Shown here: positions 9,620 through 20,142 of the stretch, in pieces
Numbering within the stretch: position 1 is the stretch's first letter
Layout of the letters: each line of letters opens with the position of its first letter
Assembly (NCBI GenBank): GCA_002919265.1
Contig: PKEY01000018.1
Span: 1-55,108, forward strand
Reading direction: 5' to 3'
From: Hyphomicrobiaceae bacterium
GTDB taxonomy: Bacteria > Pseudomonadota > Alphaproteobacteria > Rhizobiales > Hyphomicrobiaceae
Length of the DNA stretch: 55,108 nucleotides
Position numbers and translations under genes: made by a program
The notes under the pieces: model-generated
Told to the model about the DNA's origin: nothing
The model's database searches: none
What the model saw: only the letters and a program-made list of their open reading frames with translations

Positions 9620-10357
9620 TCATATGAGTTTCAGGCTTCGAAGACTCACGTGGCCGTTGCGTCCCACGATGATGTGATCGTGAACGGTGACGCCTAAGGG
9701 CCTCGCTGCCTCGATGATCTGCCTGGTCATCTCTATGTCGGCCCGCGAGGGCGTCGGATCACCGGATGGATGATTGTGACAAAGGACAATCGCCGTGGCT
9801 GAAAGTTCGAGCGCGCGTTTCACCACTTCCCGCACATAAACCGGCGTGTGGTCGACAGTGCCTTGCTGCTGCACCTCGTCAGCGATCAGCTGGTTGCGCT
9901 TGTCCAGAAACAGGATGCGGAACTGCTCGCGCGGCTCGAAGCCCATGGCGGCGCGGCAATAATCGACAACCTGGCGCCATGACGATAGGGCTGGGCGCCC
10001 CATGATCTCACCGCGCATCATGCGTAGAGCCGCCGCGCGAACCAATTTGAGCTCGGTAATGACCGCCTCGCCGACATCTTTCACTTCGGAGAGCAGATGC
10101 TCGGGCGCGTTGATCACCTCGGCGAAGCTGCCGAAACGCGCGATTAAACGCTTGGCCAGTTCCTTGGTATCGCGACGTGGAATGGCGCGGAAAAGAACCA
10201 GTTCGAGCAGCTCGTAATCGGGAAGGGCGTCAGGCCCAGCCGTTCTGAAACGCTCCCGAAGCCGTTGGCGATGGCCAAAATAGCTCGGCATGGGCGCTTC
10301 AAAAAACGAGCCCTGTTTCGCAGGGCTGGTCCGACGATCCTCCGTCGTTTTGGTCAT
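9620..10357 (-). CDS. radC: RadC/JAB-domain (MPN) protein
   Basis: A 245-residue RadC-family protein with an N-terminal helix-hairpin-helix-like part ([22 protein letters not shown]) and a C-terminal JAB/MPN metalloprotease-like domain carrying the zinc motif [15 protein letters not shown]. Despite the historical name, RadC is not clearly a recombination-repair protein and its biochemical role is unsettled. The MTKTTEDR start (10357) was chosen because GGGGGAG lies 7-8 bases upstream; an in-frame ATG at 10387 is possible. It follows map by 36 bases and is probably co-transcribed. Confidence 0.9.
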   Translation of the reverse strand: MTKTTEDRRTSPAKQGSFFEAPMPSYFGHRQRLRERFRTAGPDALPDYELLELVLFRAIPRRDTKELAKRLIARFGSFAEVINAPEHLLSEVKDVGEAVITELKLVRAAALRMMRGEIMGRPALSSWRQVVDYCRAAMGFEPREQFRILFLDKRNQLIADEVQQQGTVDHTPVYVREVVKRALELSATAIVLCHNHPSGDPTPSRADIEMTRQIIEAARPLGVTVHDHIIVGRNGHVSLRSLKLI

Positions 10358-10393
10358 GGGCTTGCTCCCCCCTTCCAGCAAACCCATGATCTG

Positions 10394-11218
10394 TCAGCTG
10401 TTTGAGCGACCGGGTCGATCAAGACCGGCGGGAGAGAGCGTGAAGATTTCGCACCCAGTCTCCGTAACGCCCACTGAGTGCTCGAACTGAGCCGAAAGCT
10501 CCCGGTCCCGTGTGACAGCCGTCCAGCCGTCCGAAAGGATTTTCACGTGCGGCTTGCCGAGATTGATCATCGGCTCGATCGTGAAAATCATCCCCGGCTT
10601 GAGTACGGGGCCTTCGCCCGGGTTGCCGTAGTGCAGGATGTTCGGCCTGTCGTGGAACACCTGGCCGACACCATGGCCGCAGAAGTCGCGAACAACACTG
10701 CAGCGCTCAGACTCCGCGTAGCTTTGGATCGCCGCGCCGATGTGCCCAGTCGTGTTGCCGGGCTTGACCGCGGCGATGCCACGCATCATCGCTTCATAAG
10801 TGACATCGATCAGCCGCTGCGCCCGCCGGCTGATTTCGCCCACCGGGAACATCCGGCTGGTGTCGCCATACCAGCCATCGACGATCAGCGTCACGTCGAT
10901 GTTGACGATGTCGCCCTCGCGCAGGGGCTTCGGCCCCGGAATGCCGTGGCAGACGACGTGGTTCACCGAAGTACAGATCGATTTGGGAAAACCACGATAA
11001 TTCAGCGACGCCGGAATGGCGCCGTGGTCCATCGCGAACTCGAAGACGAGCTCGTCGAGCCGCTCCGTCGTAACCCCCGGCTTCACGTAAGGGACAAGCA
11101 TATCGAGCGCCGCCGCGGCGAGCTGGCCCGCCTTGCGCATGGCGGCAAAACCTTCGGGTCCGTAGAGCCGGATGCGGCCTTCGCGCTGGTCAGCGTGACT
11201 GAGATCGAGATTGGACAT
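10394..11218 (-). CDS. map: Methionine aminopeptidase, type I
   Basis: Removes the initiator methionine from nascent proteins. The 274-residue product contains the five metal ligands in their usual motifs: two Asp in NIDVTLIVDGWYGDTSR, His in GHGVGQVFH, Glu in FTIEPMI and Glu in QFEHSVGVTE. The ATG at 11218 (MSNLDLSHAD) is preferred to a TTG 14 codons upstream. It lies between the carbamoyltransferase and radC on the minus strand. Confidence 0.96.
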   Translation of the reverse strand: MSNLDLSHADQREGRIRLYGPEGFAAMRKAGQLAAAALDMLVPYVKPGVTTERLDELVFEFAMDHGAIPASLNYRGFPKSICTSVNHVVCHGIPGPKPLREGDIVNIDVTLIVDGWYGDTSRMFPVGEISRRAQRLIDVTYEAMMRGIAAVKPGNTTGHIGAAIQSYAESERCSVVRDFCGHGVGQVFHDRPNILHYGNPGEGPVLKPGMIFTIEPMINLGKPHVKILSDGWTAVTRDRELSAQFEHSVGVTETGCEIFTLSPAGLDRPGRSNS

Positions 11219-11361
11219 GAACTGGATGCTTCTTTGAACAAAGCGGTGGCGCAGTCTCAATTTAGTGCAAAAAGCCTCAGGCGCAATGCGAGATCCCGTA
11301 GCGGGCAGCGGGCGGGGCGCTAGGAGCCATCGGGGATCGCTTCATCGGAAGGCAGCGCACG

Positions 11362-13104
11362 TCAGGTGGCCACCTCATTCAAGTCGCACACGATGCGGCT
11401 CTGGCCATTCCTGGTCACGTAGTAATTGCCGAGCACCAGCACATCGAGGCCGCTCCGCAGGAAGCACGACACCGCGTGGCTGGGGGTCTCGACTATTGGC
11501 TCCTGCTGATTGAAGCTCGTATTGAGCAGCACCGGGACGCCGGTGAGCCTCCCGAACGTCTCGATGACACCGTAGTAACGCGGGTTGGCGCTCCGCTCGA
11601 CTGTCTGAATTCTCCCCGTTCCGTCGACGTGAACGGCTGCGGGGATCAAATGTTTCTTGTCCTCCCGCACGCGCGGTGCCAGCGTCATGAACGGATCGGG
11701 CTGGTCGATATGGAAAAATTCGGAGGCCCGTTCCAGAAGCACGGCGGGCGCAAAGGGGCGGAACGGCTCCCGGTGCTTCACGCGCGCGTTGATGATGTCC
11801 TTCATCTCCGCGCGCCGTGGATCGGCGAGAATGGAGCGATTGCCCAGCGCCCGAGGTCCCATTTCCGAACGGCCCTGGAACCACCCGACAATCCGTCCCG
11901 CTGCAAGATCCCGCGCGACCCGCTCCAGCAGCTCCAGTTCACTCAACCGCTCGCCGGTGAGATGAGCGACGGCCAAGGCATCCCTGATATCCTTCTCGCT
12001 GTAGGTCGGCCCGTAATAGGGATGGGTCAACTCCATACACCGGGGCCGACCTAGGGTCTGGTGGTAATGCCAGAGCGTGCTGCCGAGCGGGGCCCCCGTA
12101 TCCGAGGCGCAGGGCGGAACCCACACGCGCTCGAAGCCGGCTTCTTCCAGAACCCGCGCATTTGCGACGCAATTCAGGGCCACACCACCGCTGATGCAAA
12201 GTTTGGTGGCGTTCGTCTTGAGGCGCAGATCTCGGGCCATGTGGAGCACGATTTCTTCGGTGACGACCTGCAATGCCCGGGCAATGTCACGGTGGCGATC
12301 GGTGAGCTCTTCACCGGGAAGCCGGGGCGGCCCGAACGTTTCAATAAACCGCCTCTTGAATGGTCGAAGTTCGCCGAAAGCGTCGTAGCTGAAGTAATCG
12401 AAGTTGACCTGATAGCGACCGTCAGGCGTCGGGCGGATGAGCTCGCGAAAGGCGTTGACGTAGGTGTCACCGCCAAACGCGGCGAGAGCCATCACTTTCC
12501 CTTCGTCGGAAAAATTGAAGCCCAAATATTTCGTGACGAAGGTGTAGACGATGCCGAGCGAGTTGAAGATGCCAGTGTGCCAAAGCCGCTCTATGCGATT
12601 GCCTCGCCCGATATAGGCACTGGTCGAAGCATCGTCGCCGAAACCGTCCATCACAAGAATGGCCGCTTCCTCGAACGGGCTTACGAAGAAGATGGCGGCG
12701 TGGGCATCGTGGTGGGAAACATTGACGATGGGCGGCAGCTCAGTGATGCCAAGTTGACGTCTGAACTTCCTCCTAAGGACGTTGTTGAGCAAAACGATCT
12801 CGTTTTCCTGCGTCGTGTGTGAGGACTGCAGGAGAAAGCTCAAACTCCAGGGAAGTCGTCCAAAAACTGCGCGCGCGAATGTCCACCGCAGACGCGAAAG
12901 ATCCCACGGCGTCGTGATAACGTCGACTTCTTTGAGGCGCTCGAGGTTTGGCCCCAAGGCTATCCTAAGGGATCCCTTGGGGAAGCGCTTGGTCCGCTTG
13001 ATACGATCAAGCCGCTCCTCCTCGAGCACGAGTTCTGGAACGCCATTCTCGAGGAGTGCCACTCCACTGTCGTGAGTGGCACTGACCAGTCCGAGTATCC
13101 GCAC
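11362..13104 (-). CDS. Carbamoyltransferase, NodU/TobZ/CmcH family
   Basis: A 580-residue O-carbamoyltransferase of the NodU/TobZ/CmcH family, which moves a carbamoyl group from carbamoyl phosphate via carbamoyladenylate to a hydroxyl. The N-terminal Kae1-like domain has THDSGVALLENG (about 10-21) and the metal-binding VSHHDAHAA (129-137); GGVALNCVAN and the RSEMGPRALGNRSILADPR signature of the C-terminal domain follow. The GTG start has GAGG just upstream. No sugar, polyketide or Nod-factor genes are nearby, so the acceptor is unknown. It begins 44 bases after secA, which may make it the last gene of that transcript. Confidence 0.88.
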   Translation of the reverse strand: MRILGLVSATHDSGVALLENGVPELVLEEERLDRIKRTKRFPKGSLRIALGPNLERLKEVDVITTPWDLSRLRWTFARAVFGRLPWSLSFLLQSSHTTQENEIVLLNNVLRRKFRRQLGITELPPIVNVSHHDAHAAIFFVSPFEEAAILVMDGFGDDASTSAYIGRGNRIERLWHTGIFNSLGIVYTFVTKYLGFNFSDEGKVMALAAFGGDTYVNAFRELIRPTPDGRYQVNFDYFSYDAFGELRPFKRRFIETFGPPRLPGEELTDRHRDIARALQVVTEEIVLHMARDLRLKTNATKLCISGGVALNCVANARVLEEAGFERVWVPPCASDTGAPLGSTLWHYHQTLGRPRCMELTHPYYGPTYSEKDIRDALAVAHLTGERLSELELLERVARDLAAGRIVGWFQGRSEMGPRALGNRSILADPRRAEMKDIINARVKHREPFRPFAPAVLLERASEFFHIDQPDPFMTLAPRVREDKKHLIPAAVHVDGTGRIQTVERSANPRYYGVIETFGRLTGVPVLLNTSFNQQEPIVETPSHAVSCFLRSGLDVLVLGNYYVTRNGQSRIVCDLNEVAT

Positions 13105-13148
13105 CTGACCTCACTAACGGCAGCAGGTTGGAGGAGCGGCTCAGCCTT

Positions 13149-15977
13149 TTATTGGTGCCGCCCGTGGCAGTGTTTGTACTTCTTGCCCGACCCACACGGA
13201 CAGGGTGCGTTTCGAGAAACTTTGCCCCACGTCGCGGGATCGCGCGGATCCATCTGATCAGCACTGCGCCGCGTCTGCAAGGGTGCCCGCCGATCTGGAC
13301 CATTGGCGTACGCCGTTTCCTCTGCCGCGAGTGCCGCATCCGCCAATGCGAACTCGTCGAGGCCGGTCGTCGGATCGATGTGGTGCGCCTCCATCGGCGG
13401 TAGCTCAACCGGCTCGAGCAGTGACCGATCCTCCGGCGAAGCGAGCTCGACGTGCATCAGCTGGCCGGTCACGGCTTCGCGCAGCTTGGCGAGCATGGAC
13501 TGGAAGAGCACGAACGCCTCGGCCTTGTACTCGTTGAGCGGATCACGCTGGCCGTACGCACGGAAGCCGATCACCTGCCTCAGATGCTCCAGCGTGATCA
13601 GGTGCTCCCGCCACAGGTGATCCAGCGTCTGCAGGAGCACCATCTTCTCGATCTGCCGGTAGATGTCCGGTCCGATGTCCGCCGCCTTCTTGGCGGCTTT
13701 CGCGTCAGCCGCCTCGATCAGTCGCTCGCGGATCTCCTGATCGGCGATACCCTCCTCGGCCGCCCACTCAACGATCGGCAGGTCGAGGCCAAAGATGTTC
13801 TTGATCTCGTTCTGAAGCCCTTCGGCGTCCCACTGCTCGGCGTAGGCATTCTCGGGGATGTGCCGCTTCACCAGCTCGTCGATCACCTCATGCCGCATGG
13901 CGGTGACCGTCTCGCTGACGTCGTCCATCCCCATGATCTCTTTGCGCTGGTCATAAATGACCTTGCGCTGATCATTCATCACGTCGTCGTACTTGAGAAT
14001 TTGCTTGCGGATGTCGAAGTTGCGCGCCTCGACCTTCCGCTGAGCCATCTCAAGCGACTTGTTCATCCAGGGATGGATGATGGCTTCGCCTTCCTTAAGC
14101 CCCAGCGTCTTCAGCACGCTGTCCATCCGACTCGACCCGAAGATGCGCATCAGGTCGTCCTCGAGGGACAGGTAGAACTTCGAGCGACCGGGGTCACCCT
14201 GACGGCCAGAGCGGCCGCGCAGCTGGTTATCGATGCGCCGGCTCTCGTGGCGCTCGGTGCCGATGACGTAGAGGCCACCCGGCTTTTTGATCGTCTTGGC
14301 CGGCTTGCCGCCCTTGGCCGGCTCGATTTCGACGACCTCGCCGGAGTTCAGCACGATCTCGCGGTTACGCGCGATCTCCGCCTTGATCTCCTCGATCCGC
14401 TTGGCCTTCTCTTCCTCGCTGAGGCCGGCAGTCTCCTGCTGGATGCGCATCTGCGCGTTGCCGCCCAGCTGGATGTCGGTACCGCGGCCGGCCATGTTGG
14501 TGGCGATCGTCACCGCGCCCGGCACGCCGGCCTGGGCGATGATGTACGCCTCCTGCTCGTGGTAGCGCGCGTTGAGCACCTGATGAGGAATGCCCTTTTT
14601 CTTCAGGCGCTCGGACAGCATCTCGCTTTTCTCAATCGAGACGGTGCCGACAAGCACAGGCTGCCCGCGCTTCTGAGCCGCCTCGATCTCGCGGATGATG
14701 GCGTCCCACTTCTCGTTCGCTGTCCGGTAGATCTCGTCGTCCTCGTCGAGGCGTGCGACGGGCAAGTTCGTCGGGATCTCGACGACGTCGAGTCCGTAGA
14801 TCTCCATGAACTCGTTGGCCTCTGTGGCGGCCGTACCGGTCATGCCGGCCAGCTTCTCGTAGAGGCGGAAGTAGTTCTGGAAAGTGATCGAGGCCAGCGT
14901 CTGGTTCTCGGGCTGGATCGGCACCTTCTCCTTGGCTTCCAGCGCCTGATGCAAGCCGTCCGAGTAGCGCCGGCCCGGCATCATACGGCCAGTGAACTCA
15001 TCGATGATAATCACCTGGCCGTTCTTGACGATGTAGTCGCGGTCCTTCTGGAAGAGCGTGTGGGCCTTCAGCGCCTGATTGACGTGATGGACGACCGTGA
15101 CGTTCTCGATGTCGTAAAGCGAGGTGCCTTTGAGCAGGCCGGCAGCCTGCAGCATCTCCTCGATCTTTTCGTTGCCCGACTCCGTGAGTGAAACGGAGCG
15201 CTGTTTCTCGTCTACCTCGTAATCTTCCTTCGACAGCCGTGGGATGAAGCTGTCGATCACATTGTAAAGCTCCGCCCGATCCTCGACGGGACCAGAGATG
15301 ATGAGCGGCGTGCGCGCCTCATCGATAAGAATCGAGTCCACCTCGTCGACGATGGCGTAGTAGTGGCCCCGCTGCACCATCTCCTCGCGGCTCATCTTCA
15401 TGTTGTCGCGGAGATAGTCGAAGCCCAGCTCGTTGTTCGTGCCGTATGTCACGTCGCACGCGTACTGGGCCCGCCGCTGCATGTCATCGAGCTCATGGAC
15501 GATGCAGCCCACCGTGAGGCCAAGAAACCTGTAAACCTGCCCCATCCACTCGGCGTCGCGCTTGGCCAGGTAGTCATTGACCGTCACGACGTGGACGCCA
15601 CGGCCCGTAAGCGCATTGAGGTAGACGGGAAGCGTCGCGACCAGCGTCTTACCTTCGCCGGTCTTCATCTCGGCGATCTTGCCCTGATGGAGGGCGATAC
15701 CGCCCATCAGCTGGACATCGAAGTGCCGCTGGCCCAACGTGCGCTTGGCAGCCTCACGGACGGTTGCGAACGCCGGCACGAGAAGATCGTCCAGGCTCCT
15801 GCCGGCCTTGACCTGCTCGCGGAATTCGGTGGTGCGCGCTCGAAGCTCGTCGTCGCTCAGCTTCTCGAGCTCAGGCTCAAGCTCATTGATGGCAGCCACG
15901 ATGCCGCGGTAGGCCTTGAGCTTGCGGTCGTTGGCTGTACCGAAAATCTTGGCCGCGATCGAGCCGATTGAAAGCAT
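13149..15977 (-). CDS. secA: Preprotein translocase ATPase SecA
   Basis: Motor ATPase that drives unfolded preproteins through SecYEG. The 942-residue product has Walker A MKTGEGKT (104-111), the [13 protein letters not shown] helicase-type motif, [10 protein letters not shown] and [12 protein letters not shown], and the C-terminal zinc-binding tail [14 protein letters not shown] used for SecB and membrane binding. The [13 protein letters not shown] start at 15977 is the family start; the open frame extends 56 codons upstream through non-protein-like sequence. It is divergent from the parvulin gene ppiC. Confidence 0.98.
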   Translation of the reverse strand: MLSIGSIAAKIFGTANDRKLKAYRGIVAAINELEPELEKLSDDELRARTTEFREQVKAGRSLDDLLVPAFATVREAAKRTLGQRHFDVQLMGGIALHQGKIAEMKTGEGKTLVATLPVYLNALTGRGVHVVTVNDYLAKRDAEWMGQVYRFLGLTVGCIVHELDDMQRRAQYACDVTYGTNNELGFDYLRDNMKMSREEMVQRGHYYAIVDEVDSILIDEARTPLIISGPVEDRAELYNVIDSFIPRLSKEDYEVDEKQRSVSLTESGNEKIEEMLQAAGLLKGTSLYDIENVTVVHHVNQALKAHTLFQKDRDYIVKNGQVIIIDEFTGRMMPGRRYSDGLHQALEAKEKVPIQPENQTLASITFQNYFRLYEKLAGMTGTAATEANEFMEIYGLDVVEIPTNLPVARLDEDDEIYRTANEKWDAIIREIEAAQKRGQPVLVGTVSIEKSEMLSERLKKKGIPHQVLNARYHEQEAYIIAQAGVPGAVTIATNMAGRGTDIQLGGNAQMRIQQETAGLSEEEKAKRIEEIKAEIARNREIVLNSGEVVEIEPAKGGKPAKTIKKPGGLYVIGTERHESRRIDNQLRGRSGRQGDPGRSKFYLSLEDDLMRIFGSSRMDSVLKTLGLKEGEAIIHPWMNKSLEMAQRKVEARNFDIRKQILKYDDVMNDQRKVIYDQRKEIMGMDDVSETVTAMRHEVIDELVKRHIPENAYAEQWDAEGLQNEIKNIFGLDLPIVEWAAEEGIADQEIRERLIEAADAKAAKKAADIGPDIYRQIEKMVLLQTLDHLWREHLITLEHLRQVIGFRAYGQRDPLNEYKAEAFVLFQSMLAKLREAVTGQLMHVELASPEDRSLLEPVELPPMEAHHIDPTTGLDEFALADAALAAEETAYANGPDRRAPLQTRRSADQMDPRDPATWGKVSRNAPCPCGSGKKYKHCHGRHQ

Positions 15978-16345
15978 GTTTCCCGTTCCTTGCAGGGCAG
16001 GTCGAGCGCCAAGCCCCGGTCTCACGTGTTCGCGCCGGGGTGAACGCGGGCCTAAACCGGGTGAAGCGCAAACAGGCGCGAGCGGGCTACCGGCAGCCGG
16101 AAAGTGCCACTCGTGTGGGGGAGAGATAAGAAGCCGGGCCTGCAAATGTCAATCAATCGGTGGCGACAGTTCGTCTTTCCGCATATCGCCGAAAATCCGC
16201 CACATGAACCGAAGTTAACTTGGCATTATGATCGAGGCTCGCTAAGCATCAGACCAGTTTGAATTTTGCTGTCACTCTAACCTTGTGGCGCGCCACGGCA
16301 GACCGATCCGCTGCGAAAGCCACTGACCAAGCGAGGAACGATCCC
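15978..16345. promoter_or_regulatory. Divergent promoter region secA / parvulin
   Basis: About 370 bases between two divergent genes of the export pathway. Frames extending into it from both sides lack protein character and use weak starts. It must carry both promoters. No -10/-35 pair is compelling. One TTAA-N7-TTAT at 16215-16229 is one base off a CtrA box. Confidence 0.5.
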
Positions 16346-17221
16346 GTGATCTCAAAAGTGAGACTGGGCCTTGTGGCCACCGCGCTCGCGGGCGGCATTG
16401 CCATTGTCGCTTCCGGGTTTCAGGCCTCGGCCCAGGACGATGTGGTGGCCGTCGTGAACGGAAAGAAGATCACCGAGGCCGACGTCCGTTTCGCCGAAAG
16501 CGAGATCGGCTCGGACCTCGGCAGCTTGCCCGAGGCCACCAAGCGCCGCGTTCTGGTGGAATATCTCATCGAGAACCAGCTCTTCGCCGAAGCAGCCGAA
16601 GGCGAAAAGCTGGCCTCTACTCCCGAGTTCGATGGTCGTATGCAATATTGGCGCCGCCGTGCCTTGCGCGACACGTATTTCGATGCGGCGGTGAAGAACG
16701 CCGTCACCGAAGCGCAGGCCAAGGCGCTCTACGATCAGCAGATCAAGCTGCTGAAGCCGGAGGAGGAAATCAAGGCCCGGCACATTCTGGTCGAGAGCGA
16801 GGAAAAGGCAAAAGAGATCGCCGAGAAGATCGCCCATGGCGCCGACTTCGCCGAGATGGCGAAGCAATACTCTAAGGACCCCGGCACTAAGGACGATGGC
16901 GGCTCACTTGGCTACTTCACCCGCGGTCAAATGGTCCCGCAGTTCGAGGAAGCGGCGTTCAAGCTGGAGACCGGTGACGTCTCCGAGCCTGTCCAAACCC
17001 AATTCGGGTGGCACCTGATCCAGGTCGAGGATCGGCGGCAGCGCAAGCCGCCAGAGTTTGATGTCATCAAGGACCGGCTGATCGCCTCGATGATCCACCG
17101 CAAGGCCCAGGAGATTGCCGCCAAGCTGCGTGGGGACGCGACGATTGAATACGTCGATCCGGAGATCAAGCAGCAGGTCGAGCGCGAAAAGCAACCGGGC
17201 GCCGAGGCCCCGAAGCAGTAA
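16346..17221 (+). CDS. Exported parvulin-type peptidyl-prolyl isomerase
   Basis: A 291-residue periplasmic PPIase that helps fold exported and outer-membrane proteins. A signal peptide with a hydrophobic core (about 7-23) ends at ASA-Q (about 27-30). A SurA/PrsA-like N-terminal helical domain follows, then one parvulin domain (about 141-232) with KARHILVE, GGSLGYFTRGQMVPQFEEAAF and FGWHLIQV. The GTG start at 16346 is preferred to an upstream TTG because it gives a clean signal peptide and has GAGGAA 7-8 bases before it. Divergent from secA, which delivers its substrates. Confidence 0.93.
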   Translation: MISKVRLGLVATALAGGIAIVASGFQASAQDDVVAVVNGKKITEADVRFAESEIGSDLGSLPEATKRRVLVEYLIENQLFAEAAEGEKLASTPEFDGRMQYWRRRALRDTYFDAAVKNAVTEAQAKALYDQQIKLLKPEEEIKARHILVESEEKAKEIAEKIAHGADFAEMAKQYSKDPGTKDDGGSLGYFTRGQMVPQFEEAAFKLETGDVSEPVQTQFGWHLIQVEDRRQRKPPEFDVIKDRLIASMIHRKAQEIAAKLRGDATIEYVDPEIKQQVEREKQPGAEAPKQ

Positions 17222-17243
17222 GCAGACGGAATTCCAGAACAGA

Positions 17244-17274
17244 GGGCTTGGTCTCAGTGGCCAGGCCCTTTTTT
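17244..17274 (+). terminator. Intrinsic terminator after the parvulin gene
   Basis: GGGCTTGG (17244-17251) pairs with CCAGGCCC (17261-17268) with one G-T wobble, followed by six T. It lies 23 bases past the stop codon and separates the parvulin gene from argJ. Confidence 0.85.
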
Positions 17275-17333
17275 ATGTCTATTGATTTGCCGCCGACAAT
17301 CTGTTTCGTGGAGGCGGTTTTTTCACCCAGCCG

Positions 17334-18596
17334 ATGCTGGAGGGTCCTTTGGGCAGCACCACAAAAATTTCCCCGTTTGCACCGACAAGCTTGCCGGAAG
17401 TTCCGGAAATTCCTGGTATTCGTTTCGCCACCGCCGAGGCCGGCATTCGCTACAAGAACCGCACGGATCTGCTTCTTGCCGTCCTGCCGCCGGGAACGGT
17501 GGTAGCCGGCGTGACGACCCGCTCGAAGACTTGCTCAGCGCCGGTGCTTTGGTGCCGCAAGCAGCTGGAGCACGGTCGCGCCCGTGCGCTCGTCGTCAAC
17601 TCCGGCAACGCGAACGCCTTCACGGGGAAGAAGGGCCACGAAGCCGTTCTCGTCACCGCCGAGGCCGCGGCAAAAGCCGCCGGCTGCAGCCCGGAAGAGG
17701 TCTACATCGCGTCCACAGGGGTGATCGGCGAGCCGATGGACGCCACCCGGTTCGCCCATCTGCTCACCGACCTCGCCGCTTCCGCTCGGGGGGACCGGTG
17801 GGAGGAGGCGGCACGCGCCATCATGACCACGGACACTTATCCGAAGCTCGCTGTGCGCCGCGTGAAGATGGGCTCGGGCGAGGTGACGTTGGCCGGCTTC
17901 TGCAAGGGCGCCGGCATGATCGCGCCTGACATGGCGACGATGCTCTGCTTCATGTTCACGGACGCGCCCATCGCGCAGCCGGTCTTGCAGCGGCTTGTTT
18001 CGTCGACGGCCGACAAGACCTTCAACTGCATCACCATCGACGGCGACACCTCGACCAGCGACACGGTTCTGCTGTTTGCGACCGGAGGGGCAGCTGAGCG
18101 CGGCGTCGCCCCGGTGAAGGATGCCGCGGACCCAGCGCTCGTGCCCTTCGCCGAAGCACTGCACAGCCTGATGCTTGAACTTGCCCTGGCCGTCGTCAAA
18201 GACGGGGAGGGGCTCTCCAAGTTCGTAACGGTGGAAGTTCTCGGCGCGGAGGATGACCGGGCTGCGCGGCGCATCGCCTTCGCAATCGCCAATTCGCCGA
18301 TCCTGAAGACAGCCATTGCCGGCGAGGACCCGAACTGGGGCCGCGTCGTCATGGCCGTCGGCAAATCAGGCGAGGCTGCGGACCGTGATCGTCTCGCCAT
18401 CTGGTTCGGGCCGCATCTCGTGGCGCGCGAGGGCGAGCGGTCGCCCGACTACTCCGAACCGGTCGTGGCCCAGTACATGAAGAACCGCGAGATCACGATC
18501 CGCGTGGATGTCGGCGTTGGCAGCGGCCAGGCCACGGTATGGACCTGCGACCTGACGCACGACTACGTCTCTATCAACGCCGACTACCGAAGCTGA
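17334..18596 (+). CDS. argJ: Bifunctional glutamate N-acetyltransferase / amino-acid acetyltransferase
   Basis: Recycles the acetyl group from N-acetylornithine to glutamate in arginine synthesis, possibly also using acetyl-CoA. The 420-residue precursor self-cleaves between Ala201 and Thr202 in [14 protein letters not shown], giving alpha and beta chains with Thr202 as nucleophile. Other family blocks are [26 protein letters not shown] and [18 protein letters not shown]. The ATG at 17334 lacks a close ribosome binding site, so a start a few codons later is possible. mutT follows after 15 bases, a pairing frequent in alphaproteobacteria. Confidence 0.96.
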   Translation: MLEGPLGSTTKISPFAPTSLPEVPEIPGIRFATAEAGIRYKNRTDLLLAVLPPGTVVAGVTTRSKTCSAPVLWCRKQLEHGRARALVVNSGNANAFTGKKGHEAVLVTAEAAAKAAGCSPEEVYIASTGVIGEPMDATRFAHLLTDLAASARGDRWEEAARAIMTTDTYPKLAVRRVKMGSGEVTLAGFCKGAGMIAPDMATMLCFMFTDAPIAQPVLQRLVSSTADKTFNCITIDGDTSTSDTVLLFATGGAAERGVAPVKDAADPALVPFAEALHSLMLELALAVVKDGEGLSKFVTVEVLGAEDDRAARRIAFAIANSPILKTAIAGEDPNWGRVVMAVGKSGEAADRDRLAIWFGPHLVAREGERSPDYSEPVVAQYMKNREITIRVDVGVGSGQATVWTCDLTHDYVSINADYRS

Positions 18597-18611
18597 GCCA
18601 AGGCCGCCATC

Positions 18612-19019
18612 ATGGCGAAACCGTTGCTCCTCGTCGCCGCTGCCGCGCTGATCGACCGCGACAAGCGTGTCCTCATCACGCGGCGGCCGCCGGGGAAGCC
18701 GATGGCCGGGCTGTGGGAGTTTCCTGGCGGAAAGGTGAAGGAGGGGGAGACGCCGGAGCAGGCCCTCATTCGCGAGCTGTTCGAAGAGCTGAGCATTGAC
18801 GTCTGTCCCACGTGCCTCGCGCCGCTCACGTTCGCCAGCCACGAATACGAGAACTTCCACCTGCTGATGCCGCTCTACCAGATCCGGACGTGGGACGGCG
18901 TTATCGATGCGCGCGAGGGGCAGGAGATCAAGTGGGTTCGTGTCAACCGGTTATCCGAATACCCCATGCCGCCGGCTGACGAGCCGCTCATTCCGATATT
19001 GCGGGATTTGATCACTTAG
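18612..19019 (+). CDS. mutT: NUDIX hydrolase, 8-oxo-dGTP diphosphatase type
   Basis: A 135-residue MutT-type protein that removes oxidised nucleotides such as 8-oxo-dGTP from the pool. The Nudix box is complete in its catalytic residues: Gly40, Glu46, Arg54-Glu55 and Glu58-Glu59, with Ser61 in the usual Gly position. GKPMAGLWEFPGGKV is the typical lead-in of the MutT subgroup. It is 15 bases behind argJ and probably co-transcribed. Confidence 0.93.
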   Translation: MAKPLLLVAAAALIDRDKRVLITRRPPGKPMAGLWEFPGGKVKEGETPEQALIRELFEELSIDVCPTCLAPLTFASHEYENFHLLMPLYQIRTWDGVIDAREGQEIKWVRVNRLSEYPMPPADEPLIPILRDLIT

Positions 19020-19212
19020 CGAGTTCACAACTCACCAGCCTCGCCGAATCAAGCGGAATCGGTTGAAGTTTTCGGAAGCGCTCGCTATTGTAAGCGCATG
19101 CACACCTCTCTTCACACGATCATTGGGCGAATTACTGCCCCGGCTGCCTAAGGGCCGCCGGGTAACTTCTTGCGCTTTCCCCTAATCGATCTCGTGTGAA
19201 GGATTTCTCGCT

Positions 19213-19524
19213 ATGGCAGCTCACGCCGCCGCGTCCGCTCAAGCGGAGTCTTCTCTCTCTCGCCCCACTTCCTATCGCGCTCTTTTCTACGTGACCGGCG
19301 TTGCCGATCCGGGTCTGCTGCCGCGTTTGATCGAGCCAGTGGCAAAAATGGGCCATGTGCCTACTCGTGTTCACGCCTCCCGCGAATCCGGTGACGGCTC
19401 CGAAGTGGCGGTCGACCTTCGCCTCAAGGGTGTCAATCGGCGCACCGCGCAGCTCGTCGAACATGCACTCCGAGCAACGGTCGGTGTGCGGCAGGTCATT
19501 GCGGTGGTCGAGCCCGAAGATTGA
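19213..19524 (+). CDS. Small ACT-domain-like protein
   Basis: A 103-residue protein not assigned with certainty. Residues about 20-99 (YRALFYVTGVADPGLLPRLI through VIAVVE) have the beta-alpha-beta pattern of an ACT domain and resemble the small regulatory subunit type (IlvM-like). No catalytic partner is adjacent, so it might be a free amino-acid sensor. It starts about 190 bases after mutT and is followed after 70 bases by the metallopeptidase gene. Confidence 0.7.
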   Translation: MAAHAAASAQAESSLSRPTSYRALFYVTGVADPGLLPRLIEPVAKMGHVPTRVHASRESGDGSEVAVDLRLKGVNRRTAQLVEHALRATVGVRQVIAVVEPED

Positions 19525-19594
19525 CGTTTGTCGGGCAGCGGGCCACATGGCTGGGCGTCAGGCCAAGCGCTCATGTGGAACTAGCCACCCGTCG

Positions 19595-20011
19595 ATGACC
19601 GATCGCCTCAATTGGCGCGATGCGCGCGCTCCCAGCCTCGAAGACATCGAGCAACTGGCTGCTGAAGCCTGGGAGCGGCTGCCAGCGCATTTCCGCGAGA
19701 TGTGCAGCGACCTCGTCATCCGCGTCGAGGATTTCGCAACGGACGAGGTTCTCAACGAGCTCGGAATCGAAAGTCCTTTCGATCTGATGGGCCTTTACCA
19801 GGGTGTGAGCCTTGATCAACGCAGCATCAGCGATCTGCCGCGCCAGCCGGACATGATTTTCCTCTATCGCCGCGCCATTCTCGATTACTGGACCGAAAGT
19901 GAAGATACGCTGGGCGACATCGTCGCCCACGTTCTGGTCCACGAGATTGGCCACCATTTCGGCTTTTCCGACGAGGACATGGAAAGAATAGAAGCTTCGG
20001 CGAAGCCTTGA
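19595..20011 (+). CDS. Metallopeptidase family protein (HExxH, cytosolic)
   Basis: A 138-residue zincin-like protein with the zinc motif HEIGH at 116-120, followed by HFGFSDEDMERIE near the C-terminus. It matches the short bacterial 'metallopeptidase family' (COG3824-type) by motif and length. The substrate is unknown. No signal peptide is visible, so it is probably cytosolic. The MTDRLNWRDA start at 19595 was chosen; the frame is open further upstream but overlaps the ACT-like gene. The next gene also carries an HExxH. Confidence 0.82.
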   Translation: MTDRLNWRDARAPSLEDIEQLAAEAWERLPAHFREMCSDLVIRVEDFATDEVLNELGIESPFDLMGLYQGVSLDQRSISDLPRQPDMIFLYRRAILDYWTESEDTLGDIVAHVLVHEIGHHFGFSDEDMERIEASAKP

Positions 20012-20142
20012 GTTTTCGCTGCTGTTGCTTCCCCGCGACCAATCGCACTCGATTGCACACAACATCGACCACGCGATTGAGAGCAGGGCCGTTTCGCGTA
20101 AGATCCGTCTCAGCATGGGGCGCAGATCGCGTGAGGGTGGGA

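Noticed and set aside
9620-10357. RadC as a genomic-island or anti-restriction marker
   Set aside because: Here it is joined to map in a core operon and has the chromosomal form with an N-terminal helix-hairpin-helix part.
13452-15191. 579-codon open frame on the plus strand opposite secA
   Set aside because: It mirrors secA in a GC-rich genome, is rich in Leu/Val/Asp/Arg without domains, and secA is certain.
16215-16229. TTAA-N7-TTAT in the secA/parvulin divergent region as a CtrA box
   Set aside because: One mismatch in the second half-site and no following C; chance match cannot be excluded.
19020-19212. Possible tRNA or small RNA between mutT and the ACT-like gene
   Set aside because: No T-loop or acceptor pairing was found; only weak partial inverted repeats.
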